From NCBI GenBank assembly GCA_963965975.1, contig OZ014415.1, positions 315,001-379,000 on the forward strand: a stretch of 64,000 nt of DNA. The letters run 5' to 3'. The DNA is from Xestospongia bergquistia (taxonomy: Eukaryota; Porifera; Demospongiae; Haplosclerida; Petrosiidae). Both the position numbers and the translations under genes were made by a program. Position 1 is the stretch's first letter, and the number at the start of each line of letters is the position of its first letter. Below, one piece after another: positions 32,098 through 44,645 of this stretch. The notes under the pieces are model-generated. The model was not told where the DNA came from. It searched no databases and saw only the letters and a program-made list of their open reading frames with translations.

Positions 32098-32788
32098 TCA
32101 TATTTTATTGGTGATCCTCCTTGATGGATCAGATTACCATAAGCTATCAGAGTGAAGAATGCTGGTATTCCAGCACCTCCAGCACGGATCCTCTCAGCTA
32201 ATGTCCCTTGAGGGGTAAGCTCCACTTCTAATTCACCAGATAAAAACTGCCGCTCAAATTCAGCATTCTCTCCAACATATGATGATATCATGCGTTTTAT
32301 TTGATGAGAATTTAATAGTAAACCAAGACCAAATGAATCAACACTGAGCAAGTGAGAGAGAGAGAGAGAGAGAAAGACATTATTATGATATACATTATAT
32401 ATTATTACATACCCAGCATTATTACTAACAATAGTCAATTCATTAGTACCAGTCTTAATTAATGCATTTATTAAATTCTCTGGAATACCACACAACCCAA
32501 AACCTATAATAAAATCAATAACATTATTACATCATAATGATGTCATCATTAATACATACCTCCTATGAGTAATTTTGATCCATCTTTAACATCTTTAACA
32601 GAGCTGTCATAAAACTCCACCCACTTTCCACTACTCAGGGATATACCACGATACTGCAATGGATAAAAGAGGACATTAACTAATACTGCAATACTCACTT
32701 GAGATACTGATAGACTAGAAACTACTGATTTGAGAGTTTGTAAACGTGTTTGTAAGATACTACGAGATAGAGTAAACGTGAAAGCCAT
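32098..32788 (-). pseudogene. OXCT1: OXCT1 exons 1-4, D/E junction (longest fragment)
   Basis: Exon 1 32699-32788, exon 2 32560-32653, exon 3 32413-32503 ([19 protein letters not shown], intact), and uniquely exon 4 from 32343 to about 32098: [60 protein letters not shown]. These are the strongly conserved N-terminal-half motifs of SCOT. Exon 4 is cut inside [10 protein letters not shown]. The C-terminal half with the catalytic Glu is absent. The exon 3/4 intron has a GA-rich run (32349-32372). Confidence 0.88.
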
Positions 32789-32833
32789 TGTTTACAAAGT
32801 GGTAGCCACCCCCATTAATTAGTTTCTGCAACT

Positions 32834-33080
32834 ATGGAGCAACAGCAGTCAGCTTCCACCTCTCAAACCGACCTAGTCTCGTCCCCAGACCTACTAGCAA
32901 GCTAAAGTACTACTTTAGCTTGCTAGTAGGTCTGGGGACGAGACTAAAACGGACCATGTGTTAGGATTAAAAGGTATTTAAATATATTGACTGTGATATT
33001 TTTCTCTCTAGTGATGAAGTTGACCAAGCCTAATTTAATGGCTCCACCTTTTTCTATGGGAGAGCCGTGGGATCCTATCG
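32834..33080 (+). pseudogene. TRAPPC13: TRAPPC13 exons 1-2, D/E junction, exon 1 split by a MITE
   Basis: Exon 1 32834-32973 is interrupted by the 73-bp palindrome plus duplicated target (82 nt), which brings a stop (ASKLxx region reading LLAS then TAA). Exon 2 33012-33080 (VMKLTKPNLMAPPFSMGEP). Exons 3 and 4 are absent. Confidence 0.75.
32874..32946. mobile_element. 73-bp perfect palindrome MITE with 9-bp target duplication
   Basis: Arms 32874-32909 and 32911-32946 are perfect 36-nt inverted repeats around one base (32910). Ends TAGTCTCG...CGAGACTA. It is flanked by AAACCGACC (32865-32873) and AAACGGACC (32947-32955), a 9-bp target duplication with one mismatch; the other TRAPPC13 copies show the empty site AAACCGACC. 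A 9-bp duplication points to a Mutator-like family; the arm identity points to a recent insertion. Confidence 0.8.
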
Positions 33081-34286
33081 GTACGTGAGCATAATGGATG
33101 CATGGACAGTTAAATGGATGCATGAATTAGCATATCTATAAACAGATAGATGAAATAATGATGTTTCATGAACTATGTAATAGGATAGTATCCATGGCAA
33201 CCACAGCACGAAATGATATGATGATTTGTTGTGGGAATACACCAGTACTAAACCAACCAGTGTTTGGGTTGCTAAGGGGCGTGGTCCTCAGAGGTTCAAA
33301 TTTTAACTAATGCTTACCCATCTAAATACTTTTGTAGCTCTTTCTTCTTATAGCAATGTTACTACTAAATGATTTAGGACGAATTGTTTAGAACAAATAA
33401 GAACACATTGGTTTAGACTGTTTTTATGTTGCGCTATTCTTATGGAAAACACTACAACAACATAAGATATAGGTGTACTTTGGGACTATAGCCATTGTTT
33501 TAAGTTATGTAGACATAATTACAGCTTGTCATCTAAAGACAAAAGATTGCTGTGTTGGTTTAACTTGTTATTATTTGCATTAGTAATCTCCTGTCATAAT
33601 TATGTAAAGTGCAAAATACGTGCACATATTCAGTACAAATTAATTATAATTAATAATTATTAATTTCCTTTCAGATGGGTAAGATAAAAGTCAGACTGTA
33701 CTATAGAAAGCACAGATCAATTCCGAGGTCTTTAATTGTATCTCTTCCAAAGTTAATTTCTTGTCTGTTTTGTCATCATTTCTTGTCTTACTGTGACTAT
33801 GACCTAACATTATCAGCAAAATTAATTGTCAGATAAATAATAATTACTTCAAATAAATATTTATTATAAAGTAACACTTAGTTAAAGTAAAAATTCCAAA
33901 ATACTACATACTTGTTTTAGAAGAAACAAGACCATTGCAAACTATAGTTTACACAAAGTTTATACTTGTCAGGTAGAGATGAGGGTACAGGAAGTGCAAT
34001 CTTGGTTACGTACAGTCTATACTATATATAACTATTGCTTACTCATCTATAATTGCTTCAGGTGGATAATTCTCGTCATTAGAACTTGCTAAAATTACTG
34101 CAGTTCCCTCAGATGGACTGGGTAAGTTTGTCATAATGTCAACCACACCTTCTATTTCAGAATGTTTCTGTATACTAGTTCTGACTTGTTAATATCTTAT
34201 ACAAAGTATTAATAATGTTTAGTGCATTGTGTATTTAATATGATGTGCCCCTGATCATTAGTGTCATAATAATAGTCTGTATTGTT
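33081..34286. other. Non-coding spacer of the D/E junction
   Basis: About 1.2 kb with no convincing gene. It replaces TRAPPC13 exons 3-4 in this unit. Part (about 33370-33440, AGAACAAATAAGAACACATT) recurs at the right end of the window (63935-64000), and GTTTCATGAACTATGTAATA recurs near 57985 and 63905, so it belongs to an alternative class of junction shared by the D/E, H/I and last units. Confidence 0.6.
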
Positions 34287-34440
34287 TCAACCACACCTAC
34301 TAACACAAGTATTACAGAGGTCAACAATGAATTATTAAAATGACATGTATCCACACTAAAATCAATGGACGTGGAAGATGAAGATCAGATAAGACAAATA
34401 CTATGTCAGACAAGCAATGATTTACAAGTGGAATAGATGA
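34287..34440 (+). pseudogene. UBA-like last exon relic, D/E junction
   Basis: Recognisable from THTTNTSITEVNNELLK onward but the start (MTEET) is deleted, an early TGA follows and a 12-bp insertion (ATGATTTACAAG region) lies near the end. Confidence 0.5.
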
Positions 34441-34698
34441 ATAGATAAACAACATCAATATCAAATACATACATATATATATATATAATTATATTATATT
34501 TATTGGTTACCATGACAACAAATGTACATAATTTTTTGTACTAGTTCTGTAATTATTTTATTAAAACAATTCTTTCCTGTTAATAGCAGAGTACATTGAT
34601 CACACAGGGTTTAGGGTTTAATATTGAGTATATGACATGAATTGTTTATAAAACTCATCAACTTATAAAGTACTAGTGTACAATATGTCCTCATTGGT

Positions 34699-37600
34699 TC
34701 AATGTTCAATTCTCTCATAAGTATAGTCTTGTTCAGAAGTGAGTTCAGTTGGTTCTTGATCAGTTATCTCATACAATGTTTCTTCAAATTTACTATAAAC
34801 ATGATATTATAATTTAAAATATGTCTCCTAGTAACTCACTTAGCACTTGTTTTTACAACACTATAAGCTGGACTGGTTGTCATAGCGATATCTTCATGTG
34901 ATGTTTTCATACTACATAAAACAAATCATTATAATAATCAATAAAGTTACTTTATCTAATAACATATATACCTTAATAACTGTATCTTATTATATTGTCT
35001 TATTACAATCAGTACTAGTATTATAATAATAATACCAGTAATAACTAATAGTACTAGTAATATTGATGATACAATAATTAGTATATTAGTACAAGACAGG
35101 TACTCAGTACTAGTGGTTGTCATAGTGATAATAGGAGTACACCCTATAGAAGAATGACATCATTATTACATAATACAATGACAATATAACATAATCAATA
35201 ATATAGTACTAGTATATATAATATAATTATTATATCATAATACATTATATAATTATATTAATATCCATAACGATACTATGTGTAAATGAAATTAATCATT
35301 CAATCCCATCCTCAGATGGCAAATTGATGGACATGTCCACATGCAGGCATTCCCGCGCCAAAGAACAATAGAGAGGTGTTGAAAGAGATGATTGATTGAA
35401 TGAGATGGTGGAAGACCCATATGTTGTGCTTGTTGTTTGCCAATCACCCTGAGGGTATCGATTGCTTCATCGCTCCATCCCCCAGTGACTCAACTACCAG
35501 AGGGACAAAGGAGACACAGCAGCAGCTAAACAGTTTTCCAGATGTATACGGAACTTTCTATCCTCTCTGACAGCGATCACATAACCAGGAGTAACAGAGG
35601 CACCTTGAATGGTAAGCTGCTGAAGAGGAGAGATAACAGTGACATCAAATGCAGTAGGTTTCGCCCGCTTCCAACAAGGGAAGAAGATATCAACTGGACG
35701 ATGATACTAGAGATGGAACCTCTTTCCTAGGAGCTAAAGCAGCTGATTGGGGAGCAGAAAAAATGGTATCTCTGAGGGAGTTATGTCGATGAATGTGGTC
35801 CACATTGCCTCTACAACCAACTTGATGGTCACCAAAGCCATCAGTTACCACCTGACAAACAGGACAAGTCGACCCCTCCTGACACATTTGAACACCCAGC
35901 CAATACCGTAAACACAATCGAAATCACCATCTTGAATATGCAGACCAAGAGCCTTAGAAGGCACCACCTTCAGCCAATCTCCAGCGTGATGAACAGAAGA
36001 TGACAAAGCCAAAGCCTATGACCGAGTGTCTGGAGCTGTGTCAGTCAGGATATTAAAGGATGCCTGGTCAATAACTCTGGACAAATAGTGTTGACGGATG
36101 GAAGAGTCAATATTGTCCAAAGAGGACAACTCCGGTCTGTTAGCAGAAGCAGATAATAACTCTAAAGCTGAGAAGAGATGGTGAGGAGATGGAGTGACAC
36201 AGTTAAGAATTCCAATTATGAGATCAGTTGATTGAACCCAAGAGCTAACAAAAGCCGCTGGGGCATGAAGAGATGGTTGATGAATACCAAAACCACCAAG
36301 TGAATTTGGCAAAGGAGCCTTCCACCAAGACCAGTCAGACAAGGGAGCACCAACCAAATCAGATACAGACTCGTACATGGAGATGTCAAAAGAGGAAATC
36401 ACCTCCTTGATGTAACTTGGAGGACAAGTTTGTAGAGAAAAGGAAAATTTAGGGATGGAGAGACATGAGCGCAGCAAAGCACATTCCATCAATTCTACCA
36501 TCTACTGTGTTGTATAATGGACTCATAAAAGACCCTGCTTCTTACTCTCTAAAAATTAATAAATATCTTACTAGGTTGAGTTCTCTCTCCCTCATAATCA
36601 ACTCCATTTATTTCATATGTTACAGAAAGTGAGAACAAATAGTTTAAGTTATCTTGTAGTCCTCCTATTACACCTTCATTGCTACAAGCAGGAAAGGTCT
36701 TCTTACCCATATCAGACTGTCTCTTACGTTTACTAGTACTAATATAATAAACAGTATAGTGCTTGACTTCTGGAGCAGTAATAGGTTGCCACATAGCAAG
36801 TACTGCAGTGTTACTGATTTTTGTTATATTAAAACCAGAAACTGTAGCTATAGAGGAAATGATTAAGTTATTGAAAAGACAGACAAGAGACCTACGTATG
36901 TTACTGGTAGAGATTTGAGTATCATTCCATTCTCCTGGTCCTACACTGGTATATGCTCTCACTCCAATGATATAGTTAGTGTTAGGTAGTAGTCCTCCTA
37001 TACTGTATTGTGTGTTGGTTGTATTAGTCATATTGCATAGACCATTACTGTTAGACTCTCTATAACGTATTTCATACATGATAATGATACCATTGGGTAC
37101 TGTGGGTATATTCCATGTAATGTTGATTACTTGTATCTCTATACCACTTTGTATTAGACCAGATACCATACCAGGTTCTACAATATATCAATAATACATT
37201 GTATATTAGTAGTAACTGACTTACCAGCTTCTCTTGTCTTCTCTGTATTACCTCACTACTTGCTGGTCCAGTCCCAGCATCATTATATGCTATTACTGTC
37301 ACAGTGTAGTTAGTGTAAGGTGTGAGTGTTGTGAGGATGTACTGTCTGTTGTCTCCTCCAGTGATGTTAACAGTATCATTGAATGTTGTGTTAGTGTAGT
37401 AGAGCAAGTAACCAGTGATGGGTCCGTTCTGTCCAGAAGAAGGTACCTCATCCCATGATATAGTCATGGACCTTGCCTCAACTGATGATATAGTAATACT
37501 ACTGACAGATGAAGTGGGTGCTGTAGATAATGTGAGAGCAAATTAATATATAAATATGTATTATAGTTTACCAGATGAGATTGTATTGATAATTCCTAAA

Positions 37601-39584
37601 CCCATACTAGCTGGTTCACTATCATATATTCCATTTAGACCAATAATACATTATATATCAGTAATAATTCACTTACCAGCTTCTCCTGTCTGTTGTATTA
37701 CCTCACTACTTGCTGGTCCAGTCCCAGCATCATTATATGCTATTACTGTCACAGTGTAGTTAGTGTAAGGTGTGAGTGTTGTGAGGTTGTACTGTCTGTT
37801 GTTTCCTCCAGTGATGTTAACAGTGTCAGTGAATGTTGTGTTAGTGTAGTAGAGCAGGTAACCAGTGATGGGTCCATTCTGTCCAGAGCAAGGCACCTCA
37901 TCCTATGATACAGTCATGGACCTTGCCTCAACTGATGATATAATGATATTGCTGACAGATGAAGTAGGTGCTGTAGATAATATGAGAACAATATAATAAT
38001 TGTGAATATGATAATATAACATAGTTTACCAGATGAGAGTGTAGTGGCAATTCTAGTACCAAGGCTAGCTTGTTCACTACCATATATTCCATTAAGAACA
38101 ATAATACAGTAAGTACCAGGATTAATACCAGTAAATGTATATGGTGATGAGATTGATGATTTTGTTATGACAGGATCATACATATTCTCACATAGTCTTC
38201 GACAATGACGATGGCCCTCATATGTTTGAGGAGCAAATGAAGGTTGTATCCATATCATAGTAATAGTGGTATTAGTGGTAGTAAATGTCAGAATGGGAAA
38301 AGGGATAGCTAAAGATAAGGATAAGAGCAATAGTAGCTTTTTTATATGATACTAAATAAAGTTTTATTTATTTATTTATTACTTACAAAATGTCACAGTG
38401 ATTGTGTTACTATGATCACTAGGTAGTACTGTACTACCCTCACTGCCATATGATACTACAAAGAAGTTATATGTATTGTATGAAGTCAGTCCTGATGTTA
38501 TATTCAACATTGTGTTAGTAATAGTTCCTGCACTCATAACAGAACTAATACCACTACTGAGTTGATAGAACACCTCATAACCAGCTACTCCTGACGCAGA
38601 TGACCAGGAGAGTTGTATATGAGTCAGACCTGTGTTCAGTCTTGTGACATTCAGACCAGTAGGAGTACCAGCAACTGTAACAGAGAGAAAGATATGTATA
38701 CCATCTTACCCAGTGATTACTAACCTGTTATGGGCAATGATATATTGCTGCTAACTGCTCCTCCTTGGCTGCTTGTTACTCTGGTATTGGAGATAGTACA
38801 CTGGTAAGTACCAGCTTGTCTCATCCTCACCGTCACTGTCACCTGTGTAACAGATCCTGGTCCATTCACTACCACACGAGACAGGTTACCACTAGCAATG
38901 GTGAGTGGAAGTGGATTACTTCCATCTGTACAATTGACATCAGTGGGAGGTCCATCAGAGACATTAAAGGTGAGAGTGAAGACTGGAGGATTAGCATCTC
39001 TTGTGGAGATGAGAGAGAACTTCATAGAGGAGTCTGCATCAGGACCATCTATATAATAGTGAGATATATCATCACTTTATTACTACATGAACTCAATCAC
39101 TGACCATTGATATTGTAATTATGAGTCATGTATATTCCTACCACTAGTGTTTGGTTCACTCCATTCTCATCAGGAATGATACATGTGTACAGACCTTCAT
39201 AACCTGATATAGAGGCTTTTTTAGCCAGTGCAATCTGACCTATGGACCTCTTAGACATTATTGGACTTGGTGTATTAAACAAAGGTAGTTGAGAACCATT
39301 AGGATAATACCAAAGTCCAATATTAGAACTATTATTAGCACTCTGACACCACAAGGCATCATTAACACCAAAAAACTGTCCAGCATATATCATTGAGAAG
39401 TCTGGTATTGTCCTATTCTCATAGGGTAAATACAGTTGTACACCTGTTATTGTGATGTATAGATTAATGATCACTCTAACAACAACTACTTACCATTACT
39501 AGGTCTGTTGGTAGGTACTTGTCCATCTCCTAGTTGAACTAGTAGTAACATATAATACAATATCTTTACTAACTCTATCATCAT
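34699..39584 (-). pseudogene. Receptor paralogue E, disrupted
   Basis: Exons: 39494-39584 signal; 39105-39443 Ig1; 38725-39048 Ig2; 38387-38674 FN3-1; 38030-38308 FN3-2; 37677-37970 and 37225-37520 type-3 FN3; 36896-37177 FN3-4; 36572-36847 FN3-5; no stalk exon; 34972-35143 TM; 34840-34911 and 34699-34792 tail. Lesions: in the first type-3 FN3 the conserved Trp of SWDEV is a TAG (plus 37903-37905); the second type-3 FN3 exon is 296 nt (2 extra bases near 37237), which shifts the frame into a stop in FN3-4. The stalk exon has been removed at the right edge of the reverse-transcriptase-type fragment. Ig1 has the shortest acidic loop of the family (GQFFGVNDALWC, no DG motif). The remaining exons are well kept, so inactivation looks recent. 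TATA box 39684-39691. Confidence 0.8.
35255..36490 (-). mobile_element. Reverse-transcriptase-type element fragment, copy 2
   Basis: Same left boundary and same intron position as copy 1 in D, so it was duplicated together with the receptor, not inserted twice. It retains the stretch lost from copy 1: CPVCQVVTDGFGDHQVGCRG, then HRHNSLRDTIFSAPQSAALA and PRKEVPSL. Upstream part: WKAPLPNSLGGFGIHQPSLH. At its right edge the sequence jumps directly to the region before the FN3-5 exon of E, which removed the stalk exon and about 330 bp seen in D. Frames are interrupted; inactive. Confidence 0.7.
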
Positions 39585-39724
39585 CTTTGACAGAGTTAGT
39601 ACTGATGTAATGAACTATTATATTATCAATATAATAACTTTAGTTATGAAAAGTTATTACAATTATTAATAGTTATAATAGTTTATTTATAGTAACATAA
39701 TTGTAACGATGTCATAAATTATTG

Positions 39725-39902
39725 TTAAATTTGTTCCAATTGTTTAAGATCAGTAGATACCTATTGTAATAAAGTGTATTATAATATTATAATAATATAA
39801 TATATTACCTCAAATGTACATCCAGTTGATGACCTTATATCTTCAATACTGACCCCTTCTGAAATTTCTATCAAATTCAGACCCATCTCAGTATTAACAT
39901 CA
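39725..39902 (-). pseudogene. OXCT1: OXCT1 last two exons, E/F junction
   Basis: Last exon 39725-39760; penultimate exon from 39809 to about 39900. OXCT1 exons 1-3 and TRAPPC13 are absent from this junction: after R' (39897-40010) the sequence passes through a duplicated ATCATCATATACATTATA stretch (40058-40108) directly to the spacer before the UBA exon. Confidence 0.72.
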
Positions 39903-40278
39903 AATACACACTATACACATATTGGTTACCATGACAACACATGTATTGTACCAGTTCTGTAATTATTCTATTAACACAATTCTTTCCTGTTAATGGCAGA
40001 GTACATTGATCTAATATTTTATGACCACCTCCCTAGAAGGAGAGAAAGAGACATTATCATCATATACATTATATATTATATATATACATTATCATCATAT
40101 ACATTATGTAATAAGATAGTATGTTTAATGATAATATTTCCATATACTACATAATACTAGTTCTGACATTTGTTAATATCTTATACAAAGTATTAATAGT
40201 GTTTAGTATATTGTGTATTTAATGTGATGTGCCCCTGATCATTAGTGTCATAATAATTGTCTGTATTGTTTCATTTAG

Positions 40279-40443
40279 TTAACTATGACTGAGGAGACTT
40301 TGACCACACCTACTAATACAAGTAGTACGGAGGTCAACAATGAATCATTAGAACGAAATATATCAACACTAAAATCAATGGGTGTAGAAGATGAAGATCA
40401 GATAAGACAAATACTACGTCAGACAAGAAAGTGGAATAGATGA
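40279..40443 (+). pseudogene. UBA-like last exon, E/F junction
   Basis: Intact exon with TTTAG acceptor and AATAAA after the stop; ERNISTLKSMGVEDEDQIRQ, LRQTRKWNR. No TRAPPC13 exons precede it here. Confidence 0.5.
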
Positions 40444-40675
40444 ATAAAAATAACAACATCAAATACACACTATACATATATTGTTACCATGACAACATAT
40501 GTACATAATTTATTGTACCATTTCTGTAATTATTCTATTAACACAATTCTTTCCTGTTAATAGCAAAGTACATTGATCACACAGGGTTTAGGGTTTAATA
40601 TTGAGTATATGACATGAATTGTTTATATTACACATTGACATGTTAAGTACTGGTGTACAATATTTCTTCATTGGT

Positions 40676-43175
40676 TTAATGTTCAATTCTCTCATAAGTA
40701 TAGTCTTGTTGAGAAGTGAGTTCAGTTGCTTCTTCATCAGTTATCTCATACAATGTTTCTTCAAATTTACTATAAACATGATATTATAATTTAAAATATG
40801 TCTCCTAGTAACTCACTTAGCACTTCTTTTTACAATACTATAAGCTGGACTGGTTGTCATAGTGATATCTTCATGTAATGTTTTCATACTACATTAAACA
40901 AATCATTATAATAATCAATAAAGTTACTTTATCTAATAACATATATACCTTAATAACTGTATCTTATTATATAGTCTTATTACAATCAGTACTAGTATTA
41001 TAATAATAATACCAGTAATAACTAATAGTACTAGTGATATTGATGATACAATAATTAGTATATTAGTTGAAGACAGGTGCTCAGTACTAATGGTTGTCAT
41101 AGTGATAATAGGAGTATACCCTATAGAAGAATGACATCATTATTACATAATACAATATAACATAATCAATAATATAGTACTAGTATATATAATATAATTA
41201 TTATATCTATATGTATTATATAATATGATCATTAGTTAGTTTTGTATATAAATATATGATCAATATAATAATATATTATATTACATGTAATAATACATGT
41301 ACTATTGTTATATATACAATGATATCAATAAAATATATACTGATATATAGTTTAATAATATCATTATATCATTTTATTATATAGTTTACTTGTGTTTATT
41401 ATTAATAACATAGTAATAATAGTTAGTGTTGTTAATGAAAATATACAAGTTAATTGTATTAATAATAACATAACCTGTTGATGTTGTAATAATAGATGTT
41501 GTTGTTGATGATGATATAACTGTTGATGTTGGAGTTAAAATGTTTCCTATAATATATAATAATAGGATAGCAGTCTCCAATACATAGTATTAATATAATA
41601 AATATATAATATTAATATAATACATTAATATTAAGTAAGTTGTAGTTAAGTAATCAAGTTACTTGACTGTAACTAAAGTAAAGTAACACAACATTTTTAT
41701 GATAGGAGACTACTTAAGTGATATGTGACTATTAGAGTAAACCTAACTCTACCATCTACTATGCAATGGAATACTAAAAGACCAGCTAAATAGCTTCCTC
41801 TCTAAAAATTAATAAATATCTTACCAGGTGGGATAGGTTGAGTTCTCTCTCCCTCATAATCAACTCCATTTATTTCATTAAAGAGAGTATTATATAGTAA
41901 TAAAGAAAGTTATATCAGAAATTTACTTACAAAATGTCACAGTGGTTGTGTTACTATGATCACTAGGTAGTACTGTACTACCCTCACTGCCATATGATAC
42001 TACAAAGAAGTTGTATGTACTGTATGAAGTCAGTCCTGATGTTATATTCAACATTGTGTTAGTGGTAGTTCCTGCACTCATAACAGAACTACTACCACTA
42101 CTGAGTTGATAGAACACCTCATAACCAGCTACTCCTGACACAGATGACCAGGAAAGGTGTACATGAGCAAGACCTGTGTTCAGTCTTGTAGCAGTCAGAG
42201 CAGTAGTAGTACCAGCAACTATAACAGAGAGAGAATATGTATACCATCCTACTTAGTGATTTATTAACCTGTTATAGGCTGTGATGTACTACTACTACTT
42301 GTAGCAGTTGGACCAGTTTGATTAGTAATAGGACCATTAGTTACTCTAGCATTTGAGACAGTACACTGGTAAGTACCAGCTTGTCTCATCCTCACTGTCA
42401 CTGTCACCTGTGTAACAAATCCTGGTCCATTTACTACCACACGAGACAAGTCACTACTAGCAATGGTGAATGGATTACTTCCATCTGTACAAGTGACATT
42501 AGTGGGAGGTCCATCAGAGACATTGAAGGTGAGAGTGAAGACTGGAGGGTTAGTATCTCTTGTGGATACGAGAGAGAACTTCATGGAAGAGTCTGCATCA
42601 GGACCATCTATATAATAGTGAGATATATCATTTATTACTATATGAACTAAGTCACTGACCATTTATATTGTAATTATGAGTTGTGTATATTCCTACCACT
42701 AGTGTTTGGTTCACTCCATTCTCATCAGGAATAATACAGGTGTACAGGCCTTCATAACCTGATAGTCCAAGATTTCTAGCTAGTGCAATCTGATTTGCAA
42801 ACCTCTTAGAGAATATAGGAGATGGTCCACTATCAAATGAGCCACTATGTAAAGGTACTTGATTACCATTAGGATAATACCACAGTCCAATACTAGAACC
42901 ATTATTAGCACTCTGACACCACAAGGCATCAATAGTACCATCACTATTCTGATCAATATTATAAAACTGTCCAGCATATATCATTGAGAAGTCTGGTATT
43001 ATCCTATTCTCATAGGGTAGATACAGTTGTACACCTGTTATTATGAAGTATATATTAATGATCACTCTAACAACAACTACTTACCATTACTAGGTCTGTT
43101 GGTAGGTACTTGTCCATCTCCTAGTTGTACTAGTAGTAACATATAATACAATATCTTCACTAACTCCATCATCAT
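40676..43175 (-). CDS. Receptor paralogue F: compact copy SP-Ig-Ig-FN3-stalk-TM-tail (about 500 aa)
   Basis: Exons: 43085-43175 signal; 42660-43034 Ig1; 42269-42607 Ig2; 41931-42218 FN3-1; 41475-41546 stalk (24 codons); 40949-41120 TM; 40817-40888 and 40676-40769 tail. A deletion with its junction near 41879 joined the 3' end of FN3-5 (about 41825-41878) to the FN3-1/FN3-2 intron, so FN3-2, all type-3 FN3, FN3-4 and most of FN3-5 are gone. Because exon phases match, splicing FN3-1 straight to the stalk gives an intact 500-aa receptor; alternatively a weak AG within the FN3-5 remnant would add a short in-frame peptide. Ig1 loop NIDQNSDGTID. In the TM exon the juxtamembrane Cys of GCTPII is Tyr, and RQYNKI reads RLYNKI. 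TATA box 43275-43282, 100 nt before the ATG. Confidence 0.8.
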
Positions 43176-43315
43176 CTTTGACAGAGTTACTACTGATATA
43201 ATGGACTATTATATTATCAATATAATAACTTTAGTTATGAAAAGTTATTACATTTATTAATAGTTATAATAGTTTATTTATAGTAACATAATTGTGATGA
43301 CATCATAAATTATTG

Positions 43316-43493
43316 TTATATTTGTTCCATTAGTTTAAGATCAGTAGATACCTATTATAATAAAGTGTATTATAATATTATAATAATATAATGTATTACC
43401 TCAAATGTACACCCAGTTAATGATCTTATATCTTCAATACTGACCTCTTCTGAAATTTCTATCAACTTCAGACCCATCTCAGTATCAACATCA
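43316..43493 (-). pseudogene. OXCT1: OXCT1 last two exons, F/G junction
   Basis: Penultimate exon 43400-43493 with intact acceptor ([31 protein letters not shown]); last exon 43316-43351 (VSTDLKLMEQI-stop). Confidence 0.78.
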
Positions 43494-43673
43494 CTAATTC
43501 ACTATACATATATTGGTTACCATGACAACACATGTATTGTACCATTTGTGTAATCTATTAACACAATTCTTTCCTGTTAATAGCAGAGAAAAATGATCTA
43601 ATAGTTTATGACCACCTCCCTGGAAGGAGAGAAAGAGACATTATCATCATATACATTATATATTATTACATAC

Positions 43674-44049
43674 CCAGCATTATTACTAACAATAGTCAAT
43701 TCATTAGTACCAGTCTTAATTAATGCATTTATTAAATTCTTTGGAATACAACATAGCCCAAAACCTATAATAAAATCAATAACATTATTACATCATAATG
43801 ATGTCATCATTAACAACTACCTCCTATGAGTAATTTTGATCCATCTTTAATATCTTTAACAGAGCTGTCATAAAACTCCACCCACCTTTCACTACTCAGG
43901 GATATACCACAACACTGCAATGGATAAAAGAGGACATTAACTAATACTACAATACTCACTTGAGATACTGATAGACTAGAAACTACTGATTTGAGAGTTT
44001 GTAAACGTGTTTGTAAGATACTACGAGATAGAGTAAACGTGAAAGCCAT
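43674..44049 (-). pseudogene. OXCT1: OXCT1 exons 1-3, F/G junction
   Basis: Exon 1 43960-44049, exon 2 43821-43914 (9-nt shorter form), exon 3 43674-43764 ([19 protein letters not shown]; Gly to Cys and Glu to Lys in the LCGIPEN motif). Open frames, but the middle of the gene is missing. Confidence 0.8.
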
Positions 44050-44094
44050 TGTTTACAAAGTGGTAGCCACGCCTATTAATTAGTTTCTGCGAAG

Positions 44095-44645
44095 ATGGAG
44101 CAACAGCAGTCATCTTCCACCTCTCAAACCGACCATGTGTTAGGATTAAAAGGTATTTAAATATAGTGTATATTGACTGTGATATTTCTCTCTCTAGTGA
44201 TGAGGTTGACCAAACCTCATTTAATGGCTCCACCTTTTTCTATGGGAGAGCCGTGGGATCCTATCAGTACGTGAGCATAATGGATGCATGTTCAGTTAAA
44301 TGGATGCATGAATTAGCATATCTATAAACAGATAGATGAAATAATAGATGAAATATTGAAATATGTACATGTGTATTTTCAATATAGGAAGAGCTTTGGA
44401 GAGTGAAAGTAACAAAGATGTTAGAGTTGGACAATATGCTCCTGGTATTGGTATCAGTGAAATGTTGGAACTTCCTTCAACTAATACGTTAGTATAACCC
44501 TATCATTAGATCTCATTAGATGTCTTGTTATATTGTGTTGTTGTAGACCTGTTAAAGGAAATCTGATATATTTAGGAGAAACTTATCGAGTGTTTGTGTC
44601 GCTTAGTAACGAGGGTCAAGAAGTGTTACTGATGTTGTTTTAAAG
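44095..44645 (+). pseudogene. TRAPPC13: TRAPPC13 exons 1-4, F/G junction
   Basis: Exons 44095-44152, 44198-44266, 44388-44487, 44547-44645. Same one-base loss in exon 4 (99 nt) as the A/B copy, so these two units are closely related. Confidence 0.77.

Noticed and set aside
32061-32495. A single 144-codon OXCT1 open frame
   Set aside because: It reads through a GA-rich intron between exons 4 and 3; the splice sites at 32343 and 32413 give the correct SCOT sequence instead.
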